In this document: positions 25,696-34,023 of the stretch, piece by piece
How positions within the stretch are numbered: position 1 is the stretch's first letter
How the letters are laid out: each line of letters opens with the position of its first letter
NCBI RefSeq assembly: GCF_001545035.1
Contig: NZ_FCOJ02000007.1
Span: 62,001 to 126,000, forward strand
Direction of reading: 5' to 3'
DNA length: 64,000 nt
Source: Caballeronia glebae
Lineage (GTDB): Bacteria > Pseudomonadota > Gammaproteobacteria > Burkholderiales > Burkholderiaceae
Made by a program: the position numbers and the translations under genes
Notes under the pieces: generated by a model
Told to the model about the DNA's origin: nothing
What the model saw: the letters and a program-made list of their open reading frames with translations, nothing else
Database searches by the model: none

Positions 25696-27018
25696 ATGAC
25701 GCCATTCAACGAAGCGGCAACCATGCGAAAGGTGTACGGGCGGCTCATGCCCCTGCTCTTCGCGATGATGTTTTTCAACTACCTCGACCGCATCAACATC
25801 GGCTTTGCGGCGCTCGACATGAACAAGGCGCTGGGCTTTTCGCCCGCCGTGTTCGGCTTCGCGGGCAGCATCTTCTTCGTGGGCTACATGGTGCTCGAAG
25901 TGCCGAGCAACCTGCTGCTGCATCGCGTGGGCGCGCGCCGCTGGATCGCGCGGATTCTGCTCACGTGGGGCGCGGTCGCGGCCGTGACGGCCTTCGTTTT
26001 CGACGACAAGAGCTTCTACGTGCTGCGCTTTCTGCTCGGCGTGATGGAAGCGGGTTTCCTGCCGGGCGTCGCGGTGTATCTGACGAAGTGGTTCCCGGAG
26101 CGCTACCGGGCGCGCGCGGTGGGTGGCTACATCATCGCGGGATCGTTTTCGGCGGTGCTCGGCGGCCCGATCTCGACGGCGCTGATGACCTACGCCAACG
26201 GCATTCTCGGCCTGCAAGGATGGCAATGGATGTTCATCCTCGAAGGCGTTCCCGCGATGCTGCTCGGCCTGCTCACGCTGCGCATCATGACCGAGCGCCC
26301 CGCCGACGCCGACTGGCTCGCCGACGACGAAAAGCAATGGCTCGAAACGACGCTCGCGGCCGAACGCGAAGCCGTCGGCGGCAACACGCACTATCCGCTG
26401 TTGCGCGTGGCGGCCGATATCCGCGTGTGGAGTCTCGCGTGCCTGTTCGGATGCGCGCTGGTCGGCATCTACGGGCTGTTTCTGTGGCTGCCGCAGATCG
26501 TCAAGAGTCTCGGTCATCTGAGCAATATCGAAGTCGGCTTTCTTTCGGCCGCGCCGCCGCTCCTGGGCGTGCTGGGCACGTTCATCATCAGCCGCAGCTC
26601 GGATCGCACCGGCGACCGCAAGAAGCATCTGGCCTTCGTCTACGGCATGAGCGCCATCGCGATCGCGGGCAGCGCCTACGCGCCGAATCCGGTCATCGCC
26701 TACGCGCTGCTGTGCGTGACCGGCCTCTTCATCTATGCGGGCAATCCGCTGTTCTGGAGCCTCGCTTCGTCGTTCAGAACCGGCGCTGCGGGCGCGGCGA
26801 CCATCGCGCTCATCAATACGATTGCGCAGTTCGGCGGACTGGTGGGGCCGTGGAGCATCGGCCTCGTGCGCAACGCGACGGGAAATTTCAAGCTCGCGCT
26901 GCTGACCATCGCGGCGTTTCTGGTGGTCGCGACCGTGATCGCGCTCGTGATGCGCGTCAGTCCCGCCGACGATGACGACGCCTCGCTGCCCACGGCGAAT
27001 CCGGCCCCGGGCACCTGA
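25696..27018 (+). CDS. MFS transporter, anion:cation symporter type
   Basis: The 440-residue carrier starts at ATG 25696, chosen because GGAG (25687-25690) lies 5 bases upstream; a GTG at 25666 is in frame but has no such site. It has about 12 membrane helices, with FNYLDRINIGFAALDM and FFVGYMVLEVPSNLLL marking the ACS branch. It begins the operon with ligJ (30 bases downstream) and ligK. It probably imports an aromatic or tricarboxylic-type acid feeding the 4,5-cleavage lower pathway. Confidence 0.92.
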   Translation: MTPFNEAATMRKVYGRLMPLLFAMMFFNYLDRINIGFAALDMNKALGFSPAVFGFAGSIFFVGYMVLEVPSNLLLHRVGARRWIARILLTWGAVAAVTAFVFDDKSFYVLRFLLGVMEAGFLPGVAVYLTKWFPERYRARAVGGYIIAGSFSAVLGGPISTALMTYANGILGLQGWQWMFILEGVPAMLLGLLTLRIMTERPADADWLADDEKQWLETTLAAEREAVGGNTHYPLLRVAADIRVWSLACLFGCALVGIYGLFLWLPQIVKSLGHLSNIEVGFLSAAPPLLGVLGTFIISRSSDRTGDRKKHLAFVYGMSAIAIAGSAYAPNPVIAYALLCVTGLFIYAGNPLFWSLASSFRTGAAGAATIALINTIAQFGGLVGPWSIGLVRNATGNFKLALLTIAAFLVVATVIALVMRVSPADDDDASLPTANPAPGT

Positions 27019-27048
27019 ACCCCGCATACAACGCTACGGACCTCACGC

Positions 27049-28089
27049 ATGATCATCGATTGTCACGGTCACTACACGACCTCGCCGCCGCAGCACGAAG
27101 CATGGCGCACGCAGCAGATCGCCGCGCTCGCGGATGGCGTGTCGCCGCCGCCGCGCCCCGCCATCTCCGACGACGAGATTCGCGCAAGCATCGAAAGCGG
27201 CCAGTTGCGCATCCAGCGCGAGCGCGGCACCGACCTCACGATCTTCTCGCCGCGCGCCGCCGGCATGGGCCATCATCTCGCGACGGCCGAAGCCAACGCG
27301 GTCTGGTCGGAAGCATGCAACGACCTCGTGCATCGCGTCGTCGAACTCTTTCCGCGCAACTTCGTGGGCGTCTGCCAGTTGCCGCAGGCGCCGGGCGCGG
27401 CGCCGGAAAACTGCATCGCCGAATTGCGGCGCTGCGTGGAGGAACTGGGCTTCATCGGCTGCAATCTGAATCCCGATCCGTCGGGCGGCCACTGGTCCGG
27501 GCTGCCGCTGACCGACCGCTCGTGGTATCCGCTCTACGAAGCGATGGTCGAGCTCGACGTGCCCGCGATGATCCACGTGTCGTCGTCGTGCAATCCGAAC
27601 TTCCACGCGACGGGCGCGCATTACATCAATGGCGATACGTCCGCGTTCATGCAACTGCTGCAGGCCGACCTGTTCGCCGATTTTCCGACGCTCAAGTTCA
27701 TCATTCCGCATGGCGGCGGCGCGGTGCCGTATCACTGGGGACGTTATCGCGGGCTCGCGCAGGACATGAAGCGGCCGCTGCTCACAGAATATCTGCTGGA
27801 CAACGTGTTCTTCGATACCTGCGTCTATCACCAGCCGGGCGCGGAACTGCTCGCCAAGGTCATTCCGGCGAAGAACATCCTGTTCGCGTCGGAGACGATC
27901 GGCGCGGTGCAGGGCATCGATCCCGAAACGGGTCATTACTTCGACGACACGCGCCGCTATATCGACGCCATCGACTGGCTCGGCGACGCGGACCGCGAGC
28001 TTATTTTCGAAGGCAACGCGCGTGCGGTGTACGGGCGTCTGTCCGCGCAACTCGAACAACAAAGATCCACTGAAGGAGCTTCGATATGA
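27049..28089 (+). CDS. ligJ: 4-oxalomesaconate hydratase (LigJ-type amidohydrolase)
   Basis: The 346-residue amidohydrolase-superfamily protein begins MIIDCHGHYTT, with the metal-binding HxH motif, and contains IPHGGGAVPYHWGR in the barrel. These features and the length match LigJ, the hydratase converting 4-oxalomesaconate to 4-carboxy-4-hydroxy-2-oxoadipate in protocatechuate 4,5-cleavage and gallate degradation. Its stop overlaps the start of the aldolase gene (ATGA), so the next enzyme of the same pathway is coupled to it. Confidence 0.88.
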   Translation: MIIDCHGHYTTSPPQHEAWRTQQIAALADGVSPPPRPAISDDEIRASIESGQLRIQRERGTDLTIFSPRAAGMGHHLATAEANAVWSEACNDLVHRVVELFPRNFVGVCQLPQAPGAAPENCIAELRRCVEELGFIGCNLNPDPSGGHWSGLPLTDRSWYPLYEAMVELDVPAMIHVSSSCNPNFHATGAHYINGDTSAFMQLLQADLFADFPTLKFIIPHGGGAVPYHWGRYRGLAQDMKRPLLTEYLLDNVFFDTCVYHQPGAELLAKVIPAKNILFASETIGAVQGIDPETGHYFDDTRRYIDAIDWLGDADRELIFEGNARAVYGRLSAQLEQQRSTEGASI

Positions 28090-28754
28090 ATCAGGTCGGA
28101 TGGCGTGAATACGAATCGGCGGCGCAGGCGAGCCCCGCGACGCTCGCCGCGTTGCGCGAACTCGCGGTCTCGCTGTTGAGCGACAACATGGCGCGCGTGA
28201 GCGGCGCGACCGGCCTGCGTCCGTTTCATCGCCCGAAGCCGATGGCGGGCACCGCTGTCACGGTGCGCACGCGCGGCGGCGACAACCTCGCGATCCATCG
28301 CGCGTTCGACTTCTGCCGTCCGGGCGACGTGCTCGTGATCGACGGCGCGGGCGAACTCACGCAGGCGCTGATGGGCGAGATCATGACCAGCTATGCCGAA
28401 AGCCTCGGCGTGCAAGGGCTCGTGATCGACGGCGCGATCCGCGATGTGGGCGCGCTGAGTCAGCGCGATTTTCCGGTGTATGCGCGCGGCGTCACGCATC
28501 GCGGGCCGTACAAGAACGGGCCGGGCGAAATCAACGTGCCGGTGACGGTCGGCGGCATGGTGGTGCATCCGGGCGATATCGTCGTCGGCGATGAAGACGG
28601 CGTGCTCGCCATCGCGCCCGCTGATGTCGATGCGGTGATCGAAGGCGCGCGCAAAACGGCGGCGAAGGAAGCGGCGGCGCTCCAATCGATCGTGGAAAGA
28701 CGCTTCGACCGTTCGTGGGTCGCCGTGCAGCGCGAGCGCATGATGAACGGCTGA
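28086..28754 (+). CDS. ligK: 4-carboxy-4-hydroxy-2-oxoadipate aldolase/oxaloacetate decarboxylase (LigK/GalC type)
   Basis: The 222-residue protein is of the RraA-like aldolase family. It has GDVLVIDGAG, VIDGAIRDVGAL (metal/pyruvate site region) and PGDIVVGDEDGV. The enzyme cleaves 4-carboxy-4-hydroxy-2-oxoadipate to pyruvate and oxaloacetate, the last step after LigJ. The ATG overlaps the ligJ stop. RraA-like proteins can be misannotated as RNase E inhibitors or methyltransferases, but the ligJ coupling settles the role here. Confidence 0.88.
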   Translation: MNQVGWREYESAAQASPATLAALRELAVSLLSDNMARVSGATGLRPFHRPKPMAGTAVTVRTRGGDNLAIHRAFDFCRPGDVLVIDGAGELTQALMGEIMTSYAESLGVQGLVIDGAIRDVGALSQRDFPVYARGVTHRGPYKNGPGEINVPVTVGGMVVHPGDIVVGDEDGVLAIAPADVDAVIEGARKTAAKEAAALQSIVERRFDRSWVAVQRERMMNG

Positions 28755-28816
28755 CACCTTGCCGAACCACGGCGGACGCGCGCATGATGGCGCGTTCGCT
28801 TCTTCGATCAAACGTT

Positions 28817-29209
28817 ATGCCCGACCATCTGAACGCATCCTCGCTCCTGGACCTCGCGCGCCGTGCGCAAGCCCGCGCGCCCGGTCCATGCGCTTGCACG
28901 AAGACGCCGCTCGAAGGCTGGCAATCCCAGCCGCTTTCCCTCGATGAAACCCAGTTGCGCGAAATCGGCACGCTGATGCCGGAAGACGATCCGGAACCGA
29001 CCTTTGCGGAATATCTGCCCGGGAAGATCAACTATTGGTCCGCGCAAGCGCCTATCGCGCCGCATTATTTTCCGTACAACCGCTGCGGCGTGTGGGAGTG
29101 TTCGTCATGTGGACGGCTTTATCTGCGCTACGTTGAAGGCGGCGGTTATTTCGTCGATAGAAGGATCCGCGCGTTGCAATGGACCTTGATCGAGGACGTC
29201 GCGCCCTGA
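28817..29209 (+). CDS. Hypothetical protein with CxxC motif
   Basis: I do not recognise the 130-residue product. It has an ECSSCGRLYLRYVEGGGYF segment near residue 95 that could bind metal, an earlier CAC at about residue 24, and an aromatic-rich middle (PGKINYWSAQAPIAPHYFPY). Codon use is native. The ATG at 28817 is the most conservative start; in-frame starts upstream are possible and none has a strong ribosome-binding site. It follows ligK by 62 bases and may be co-transcribed. Confidence 0.6.
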   Translation: MPDHLNASSLLDLARRAQARAPGPCACTKTPLEGWQSQPLSLDETQLREIGTLMPEDDPEPTFAEYLPGKINYWSAQAPIAPHYFPYNRCGVWECSSCGRLYLRYVEGGGYFVDRRIRALQWTLIEDVAP

Positions 29210-29299
29210 GCGGCGATGGCCGGCAAGTATCGACGTATTCGTTTATACCGCCGGAGAAAGTGGCAAATCTCGCCGCAGGTCCCTTCCTCTTCCCTTTCC

Positions 29300-29440
29300 C
29301 TACGCAGTCGGCATCACCACGCGGAACTCTACGTGCGAGACGACTTGCTTGACGCCTTCGATGTTCTCGGATGCTCGCATGTTCATCTCCCTGGAGAAAG
29401 ATCGCGCCGTCCGCTTTGAGTCCGGACGAGCAACGCATCA
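29300..29440 (-). pseudogene. Possible decayed BON-domain fragment
   Basis: On the minus strand two frames joined by a shift give GLKADGAIFLQG and then ASENIEGVKQVVSHVEFRV before a TAG (29300-29302). The pattern (x-G-x-I-x-L-x-G ... V-x-GV-x-x-V) is that of the end of a BON domain, a family common in Burkholderia stress loci. The evidence is weak. The rest of 29210-29518 shows no gene. Confidence 0.3.
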
Positions 29441-29518
29441 CGGAAACGGTTCAGACGGACGTCGATTTCGATGCATTCGAGACACGCACATTCTGGCGTC
29501 CGCGGCTCGCGAGTCCCG

Positions 29519-29758
29519 TTAGACATCGATCGTATTCGCGGCCTTCAGCCGGATCCAGTTCATTCCTTCGTGCAGCCCCGCGAGTACCGCCTCGCGTTCG
29601 TTGGCGAAGGTATGCGCATGCCTGAACCGATGCATGAAGCGTCCGCCTTCCACGTTGCGCTGCTCGACGCTGATCGAGCATTCGACGCCGCGCGGCGTTT
29701 GCTCCGTGCTGCACGTGACGGTCCAATCGGCATCGTCTACAGATCCCTTGAGTGACAT
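29519..29758 (-). CDS. Small conserved-type hypothetical protein (79 aa)
   Basis: ATG 29758 is preceded by GAGGGAGAA, a strong ribosome-binding site, which fixes the start; the longer frame upstream is not needed. The 79-residue product has an acidic start (SVDDADW), a two-cysteine strand-like region (TCSTEQTPRGVECSISV) and an alpha-helical end (ANEREAVLAGLHEGMNWIRL). The layout resembles small alpha/beta proteins frequent near stress genes in Burkholderia. Function is unknown. It lies downstream of, and in the same direction as, the alcohol dehydrogenase operon. Confidence 0.6.
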   Translation of the reverse strand: MSLKGSVDDADWTVTCSTEQTPRGVECSISVEQRNVEGGRFMHRFRHAHTFANEREAVLAGLHEGMNWIRLKAANTIDV

Positions 29759-29972
29759 GTCGGTTCTCCCTCGATCGACGCAGATATTCGTTGCCGCGCG
29801 AACGCCCTTACCGTTCCAGAAGATACGCAACAGGCGCATTCATGACGGCACCAGAGCGAGCGACGAGATCGGGAAGATCGGCTTTCATCGGTGCATGCAC
29901 GTGGCAATAACATTAGTATTCCCGATCAGTCTGAACTCGAAAGCATATGAGCCGTGAATTACGCGCGCGTCG

Positions 29973-30968
29973 TCATTCGGCCACGCGCAGCACTGCCGCG
30001 CCCAGCACTCGCCCTCCGCGCAAATCGGCGAGCGCCCGATTCGCCTCGGCGAGCGGATAGACCTGCGTCTGCATGCGCAATGGAATCTCGGTCGCATAGC
30101 GCATGAAGTCCACGCCGTCCGCGCGCGTCAGATTGGCGACCGAGACGATGCGCCGCTCGCCCCAGAGCAGCGAGTAGGGAAAAGACGGAACGTCGCTCAT
30201 ATGGATGCCGCCGCACACGACCACGCCCCCCCTGCAAACCGCACGCAACGCGACGGGCACGAGTTCGCCTGCGGGCGCAAAGATCAGCGCGGCGTCGAGC
30301 TCATCCGGCGCACGCTCGGCGCTGCTGCCGGCCCAGTCGGCGCCGAGTTGCAATGCAAGTTGCTGTGCCGCGGTGTCTCCCGGACGAGTGAACGCAAAGA
30401 CCGTGCGACCTTGATGGTGCGCCACTTGCGCGACGATGTGCGCGGCAGCGCCAAAGCCATAGATGCCGAGCCGTCTTGCGTGCCCTGCCATGCGCAGCGT
30501 TCGATAGCCGATGAGTCCCGCGCACAGCAATGGGGCCGCTTCGATGTCGCTGTAGCGTCGCGGAATATGCAGGCAAAAGTGACTCTCGGCGACCATGCGC
30601 TCGGCATAGCCGCCGTCGAGGGTATAACCGGTGAAGCCCGGCGCGTCGCACAGATTCTCGCGTTCGTCGATGCAATACGGACATTCGCCACACGTATGTC
30701 CCAGCCACGGAACCCCGACCCGGTCGCCCACAGAAAAGAACTCGCCCACGCCAGGACCGACGGCAGCGACGCGCCCGACGACTTCGTGTCCGGGAATAAC
30801 TGGGCGTTTCGATTGCGGCAGCTCGCCGTCGACGAGATGCAGGTCCGTCCGGCATACACCGCACGCGGTCACGTTGATAAGCAACTGCCCCGGACCCGCG
30901 ACGGGATCGCCGACTTCCGCTGCCCGCAGTATCGGAGCGGCTCCATCGTAGAGCATGGCACGCATCAT
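29973..30968 (-). CDS. Zinc-dependent alcohol dehydrogenase family protein
   Basis: The 331-residue medium-chain dehydrogenase shows catalytic zinc ligands in CGVCRTDLH (about residue 37) and GHE (about 60). The four-cysteine structural zinc loop is CGECPYCIDERENLC (about 92-106). The coenzyme site is GIYGFGAAAH near residue 168. Its ATG overlaps the stop of the DUF1488 gene (ATGA). A consensus FNR box lies upstream of that gene, so the enzyme probably serves redox balance or alcohol metabolism under oxygen limitation. Confidence 0.92.
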   Translation of the reverse strand: MMRAMLYDGAAPILRAAEVGDPVAGPGQLLINVTACGVCRTDLHLVDGELPQSKRPVIPGHEVVGRVAAVGPGVGEFFSVGDRVGVPWLGHTCGECPYCIDERENLCDAPGFTGYTLDGGYAERMVAESHFCLHIPRRYSDIEAAPLLCAGLIGYRTLRMAGHARRLGIYGFGAAAHIVAQVAHHQGRTVFAFTRPGDTAAQQLALQLGADWAGSSAERAPDELDAALIFAPAGELVPVALRAVCRGGVVVCGGIHMSDVPSFPYSLLWGERRIVSVANLTRADGVDFMRYATEIPLRMQTQVYPLAEANRALADLRGGRVLGAAVLRVAE

Positions 30969-31345
30969 TCACCTCCTTGCGCATCGGTTTCGCGGCGATT
31001 TCCAGCTTCAGCCGCACGCTCTCGTTTCGACATGCGCGCATGCCTGGAATCGATGCCCGCAGCCGTGCCTCCTCCACTGAATCGGAAATAACCGCTTCGA
31101 AGGATCACTGGTTTGCATCCGACGCTGGTCAGCAATTGTTCGGCTGCGCCTTCTATGACCGCGCGGTTGTTCTCGAACGCGCGTTGCAAGTCGTCCTCTC
31201 GCCGGGACGACGCACCGAAGTGATCTTCCAGCGCTTCAGCCGAAATCTTGCATTCGATACCGCGGTCGTCCACCAGAGCGAGGAACATGAGCGCGGGCTC
31301 CTCGCCGATGTACTCCGGTGCTTGCGGTGGGAACTTGATGTCCAT
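30965..31345 (-). CDS. DUF1488 family protein
   Basis: The protein is 126 residues from ATG 31345. The start is chosen because DUF1488 proteins begin with an M-D-I-x-F-P-type strand (MDIKFPPQAPEYI here) and AGGA lies upstream. The core continues with ALMFLALVDDRGIECKISAEAL and is about 85 residues; the last 30 (SRHARMSKRERAAEAGNRR) are basic and may be a poorly conserved tail. The function of DUF1488 is unknown. It is translationally coupled to the alcohol dehydrogenase and lies under a consensus FNR box. Confidence 0.75.
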   Translation of the reverse strand: MDIKFPPQAPEYIGEEPALMFLALVDDRGIECKISAEALEDHFGASSRREDDLQRAFENNRAVIEGAAEQLLTSVGCKPVILRSGYFRFSGGGTAAGIDSRHARMSKRERAAEAGNRRETDAQGGE

Positions 31346-31415
31346 GGTCGCGGGGTCCTGGCAGACAGAGGCTTGTACACGCCTCCAGTGTTTGCGTTGA
31401 CGTCGTGACCAGCGT

Positions 31416-31429
31416 TGATTCAGATCAAC
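31416..31429. promoter_or_regulatory. FNR/Anr box (perfect consensus) between divergent genes
   Basis: TTGATTCAGATCAA matches TTGAT-N4-ATCAA exactly. It is 71 bases before the DUF1488-adh start and 56 bases before the cytochrome c start, so one oxygen-sensing regulator could drive both directions. Confidence 0.8.
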
Positions 31430-31484
31430 GAGTGAGACGAACGGATTCGCATCATGACGGTGTGCTCCTTCCGGTTGATCAGTC

Positions 31485-31871
31485 ATGTTCACTCGCCTTG
31501 CCGGCGGCGTTCGCGCGCGACGCGATGTCGTCCCTGTCCGCCCTCGGCACGTCGCACTCGCAGCGATTCTTGCATCGCTGCTGCTGCTCGCCTCGCGAGC
31601 GCTCGCCCAGCCCGAGCCGAGCGCACTGATCGATCAGCAGCATTGCATGTTCTGCCACACGAACGACGCGCCGTTCCTTGCGCCGTCTTTCCAGGAGATC
31701 GCCAACCGTTACCGCGACGACCCGCGTGCCCAGGTCATGCTCGAACATAAGCTCCGCGTCGGCGGTCGAGCGCACTGGGGCAACATGGCCATGCCCTCGC
31801 CCGCGGAACGTGGCGGCCCGCTCTCGCCGGAAGACGCGCATACGCTCGTCGTATGGGTGCTGCGTCATTGA
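31485..31871 (+). CDS. Class I c-type cytochrome (periplasmic)
   Basis: The 128-residue protein has an N-terminal signal (basic start, hydrophobic LAAILASLLLLASRALA, likely cleavage before QPEPS). One heme motif, CMFCH, is near residue 54, and a candidate axial Met is in GNMAMPSP near residue 101. The size fits a small electron-carrying cytochrome c. The FNR box at 31416 suggests induction at low oxygen. A redox partner is not evident; the alcohol dehydrogenase next door is NAD-type. Confidence 0.85.
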   Translation: MFTRLAGGVRARRDVVPVRPRHVALAAILASLLLLASRALAQPEPSALIDQQHCMFCHTNDAPFLAPSFQEIANRYRDDPRAQVMLEHKLRVGGRAHWGNMAMPSPAERGGPLSPEDAHTLVVWVLRH

Positions 31872-31908
31872 CTCTTGCTCGAAGGAAATCGACCAAAGCA
31901 CCGCGCCG

Positions 31909-31922
31909 TTGACCTGAGTCAA
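31909..31922 (+). promoter_or_regulatory. FNR/Anr-type box upstream of the universal stress protein gene
   Basis: TTGACCTGAGTCAA is a perfect dyad one base per half away from the FNR consensus; the flanking bases extend it to GTTGAC-N4-GTCAAC. It centres about 83 bases before the usp start, compatible with a class II site at -41.5 and a short leader. Confidence 0.65.
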
Positions 31923-31998
31923 CCGCGTAGTCATGCCGCGTCCCTAGACTCGATGCCTGTCAGCCTCAGCGCGTACTGCTTTCAAAGGAAACGGCATC

Positions 31999-32826
31999 GT
32001 GAACTGGAAAACCATTCTCGTACATCTCGACGACAGTCGCCGTTGCGCGACGCGCATGCAGTTCGCGATGGAGTTCGCGCGTCGGTTCGATGCGCACGTC
32101 ATCGGGCTTTATCTTGTTTGTCAGGACCTCGGCCATCCTCTGTTCGATCCCGGGTTGAGCCTGCAACGCGGCGCCTACGGAGAACAACGTCGTACCTCGC
32201 TCGACAACGCACGCGAAGCGTTCGAGCAGGCTGCGCGGTTGGCGGGTGTCAACGGCGAGTGGCGCGCGCCGACAGGTTCCGTGCTCGATGCGGCCACCCT
32301 GCATGGCCGTCATGCCGATGTGGTCGTGCTCGGCCAGGACGATCCCGACGATCCGGGGGCCTTCATCGCTCGCCGGTTCGTCGAGGATGTCGTGATGGGG
32401 TTGGGGCGCCCCGTGCTGCTCGTACCGCGTTCCGGCGACATCAAGACGCTCGGCGAGAGTGTGGTCATCGCGTGGGACGACAGTCGTGAAGCCACGCGAG
32501 CCGTGGCCGATGCGCTGCCCATCTTGCGTCGCGCTCGCTTCGTCGAGATCATGACCGTCGAGCGGCATCGAGACGAAAAATCGCCTGTAGGTATCGAGAT
32601 TTCGGCTTATCTGGATCGTCAGGGCGTGAGTGCGAGCTTTTCATCGACGCCTCGCATTCGCGGCGAAAACACGGGACTGACGTTGATGGACAGAGCGAAC
32701 AGTGTGCACGCGGACATGCTTGTCGCGGGCGCGTATGCACATTCGCGTGGACTGGAACGCGTGCTCGGGGGCGTCACGCGTACTCTGCTGGAAACATCCA
32801 CCCTTCCTTTTTTGCTGTCGCATTGA
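31999..32826 (+). CDS. Universal stress protein with two Usp domains
   Basis: The 275-residue protein holds tandem UspA domains. The first spans residues 1-145 (TILVHLDDSRRCATRMQFAMEFA at its start; ADVVVLGQ and RPVLLVPRSG at its end). The second spans 150-275 (SVVIAWDDSREATRAVADALP; ADMLVAGAYAHSRGLERVLGG at its end). The latter resembles the G-x2-G-x9-G nucleotide loop. Such proteins are induced by anoxia and starvation in proteobacteria, which agrees with the FNR-type box upstream. Confidence 0.92.
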   Translation: MNWKTILVHLDDSRRCATRMQFAMEFARRFDAHVIGLYLVCQDLGHPLFDPGLSLQRGAYGEQRRTSLDNAREAFEQAARLAGVNGEWRAPTGSVLDAATLHGRHADVVVLGQDDPDDPGAFIARRFVEDVVMGLGRPVLLVPRSGDIKTLGESVVIAWDDSREATRAVADALPILRRARFVEIMTVERHRDEKSPVGIEISAYLDRQGVSASFSSTPRIRGENTGLTLMDRANSVHADMLVAGAYAHSRGLERVLGGVTRTLLETSTLPFLLSH

Positions 32827-32906
32827 ACGACGGCGAAGCGATGCGATGTTTGCAGGAGCATCGCTTCGCTTGTCGGTTCGATACGTCGAGAGTGCCGCAC
32901 GTCTCG

Positions 32907-33128
32907 CTACTTGCGCCGTCTGCCGTGAAGGATCTCGCGGCCGGCATAGACAGACATGAATATGCCCACGAGCAGGGCCGCGATGCCGAGCGACTCGTCC
33001 ACCGTGTCGGGAAAGGAAGACATGCCGCGCCACCACAGCGCCACGCCGATAGCGGTCATCATCAAGCCGAACGCCAGTCCCCATGCGGGCCCGCTCGTTG
33101 ACGACGTGATCCGGTGAGTCATCTTCAT
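32907..33128 (-). CDS. Small membrane protein, two predicted TM helices
   Basis: The 73-residue protein is preceded by AAGAGAGG. It has two hydrophobic stretches, WGLAFGLMMTAIGVALWW (residues 16-33) and LGIAALLVGIFMSVYAG (47-63), and a basic C-terminal HGRRRK. The helices are joined by a short acidic loop. It looks like an inner-membrane protein with cytoplasmic ends. Function unknown; neighbours suggest a role in stress or low-oxygen growth. Confidence 0.6.
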   Translation of the reverse strand: MKMTHRITSSTSGPAWGLAFGLMMTAIGVALWWRGMSSFPDTVDESLGIAALLVGIFMSVYAGREILHGRRRK

Positions 33129-33155
33129 CTGAGCCTCTCTTGCGATGGCGCGCGG

Positions 33156-33670
33156 TCATGACCGTGGGCCGCCGGCCGCGCGAATATCGAATGCGCCGCC
33201 CGTCTGCCGCGCGCCGGTCGTTACGCGCCCCTTGTCCGGAAGGAGCGGGAACACGAGTTCCACGAAGCGATACGCCTCTTCCAGATGCGGATAGCCCGAC
33301 AGCACGACGCCGTCCGCGCCCGCCTCCACATATTCCTGCACACGCGCCGCCACTGTCTGTGCGTCGCCGACCAGAGCCGTGCCGGCGCCGCCGCGCACGC
33401 GTCCGACGCGCGCCCACAGGTTCGGGGCGATCTCAAGCCGGTCGCGCCGTCCGCCGTGAAGTTCGGCCAAGCGGCGTGGTCCGACCGAATCAATCTGCGC
33501 TAAGTTCTGCTGCGATTGCGCGATGTCCTAATCGGTGAGACGGCTGATCGGCGAGTCGGCGGCCGCCCACGCCTCGTCGTTCGTCTCGCGCACGATCGCA
33601 TGCAGACGCACACCGAAGCGCACCTTGCGGCCGCGGCGCGCTCGCGCACATCCGCGAACTTCGCGGCGAG
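33156..33670 (-). pseudogene. Decayed SsuD-type FMNH2-dependent alkanesulfonate monooxygenase, C-terminal part
   Basis: Minus-strand frames recover the C-terminal third of an SsuD-like monooxygenase: [20 protein letters not shown], then an in-frame TAG (33528-33530), then [19 protein letters not shown] and [18 protein letters not shown], ending with [21 protein letters not shown] further frame break lies near 33633, before which [10 protein letters not shown] continues the match. About 200 N-terminal residues are missing. The fragment is thus 5'-truncated with at least one nonsense and one frameshift change. Confidence 0.8.
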
Positions 33671-33792
33671 GCGTCACGCATGCGCATGCGTTCATCGTGC
33701 AACCGGCCTCGGGCAGCGAGCGGCGCTCGCTCGACGCGTCGAGCGATCAAGAAAGGATGCGAGGAATCACGGAATGGGTCGCTGCTTTCAGT

Positions 33793-34023
33793 TCAGGATG
33801 ACTTAAAGCCGCGCGCGGACGTGGTGCGCTGATCGATCCATAGCCGGGCCCAGCGCGCCGCATACGCGACGGCATGATCCGCCTCGAAAAAATAGTCGAG
33901 CGCATCGAACGCGAACGATGCCCGGCTCGCCGCTGCACTGCTTTCGATAATCAGGTTCGCCGCGAACAGGCCGCTCGGCAATGCATGCGCGGTCGGCGCC
34001 ACGTCGTATCCCTTGTATCGCAT
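33793..34023 (-). CDS. Small hypothetical protein (76 aa)
   Basis: The 76-residue protein begins MRYKGYDVAPTAHALPSGLFAA and ends with a helix containing DHAVAYAARWARLWIDQR. This is the pattern of small Burkholderia proteins in which a short beta meander is followed by an amphipathic helix. GGAAA lies upstream of the ATG. No function is known. It is in the same orientation as the adjacent monooxygenase remnant. Confidence 0.5.
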   Translation of the reverse strand: MRYKGYDVAPTAHALPSGLFAANLIIESSAAASRASFAFDALDYFFEADHAVAYAARWARLWIDQRTTSARGFKSS

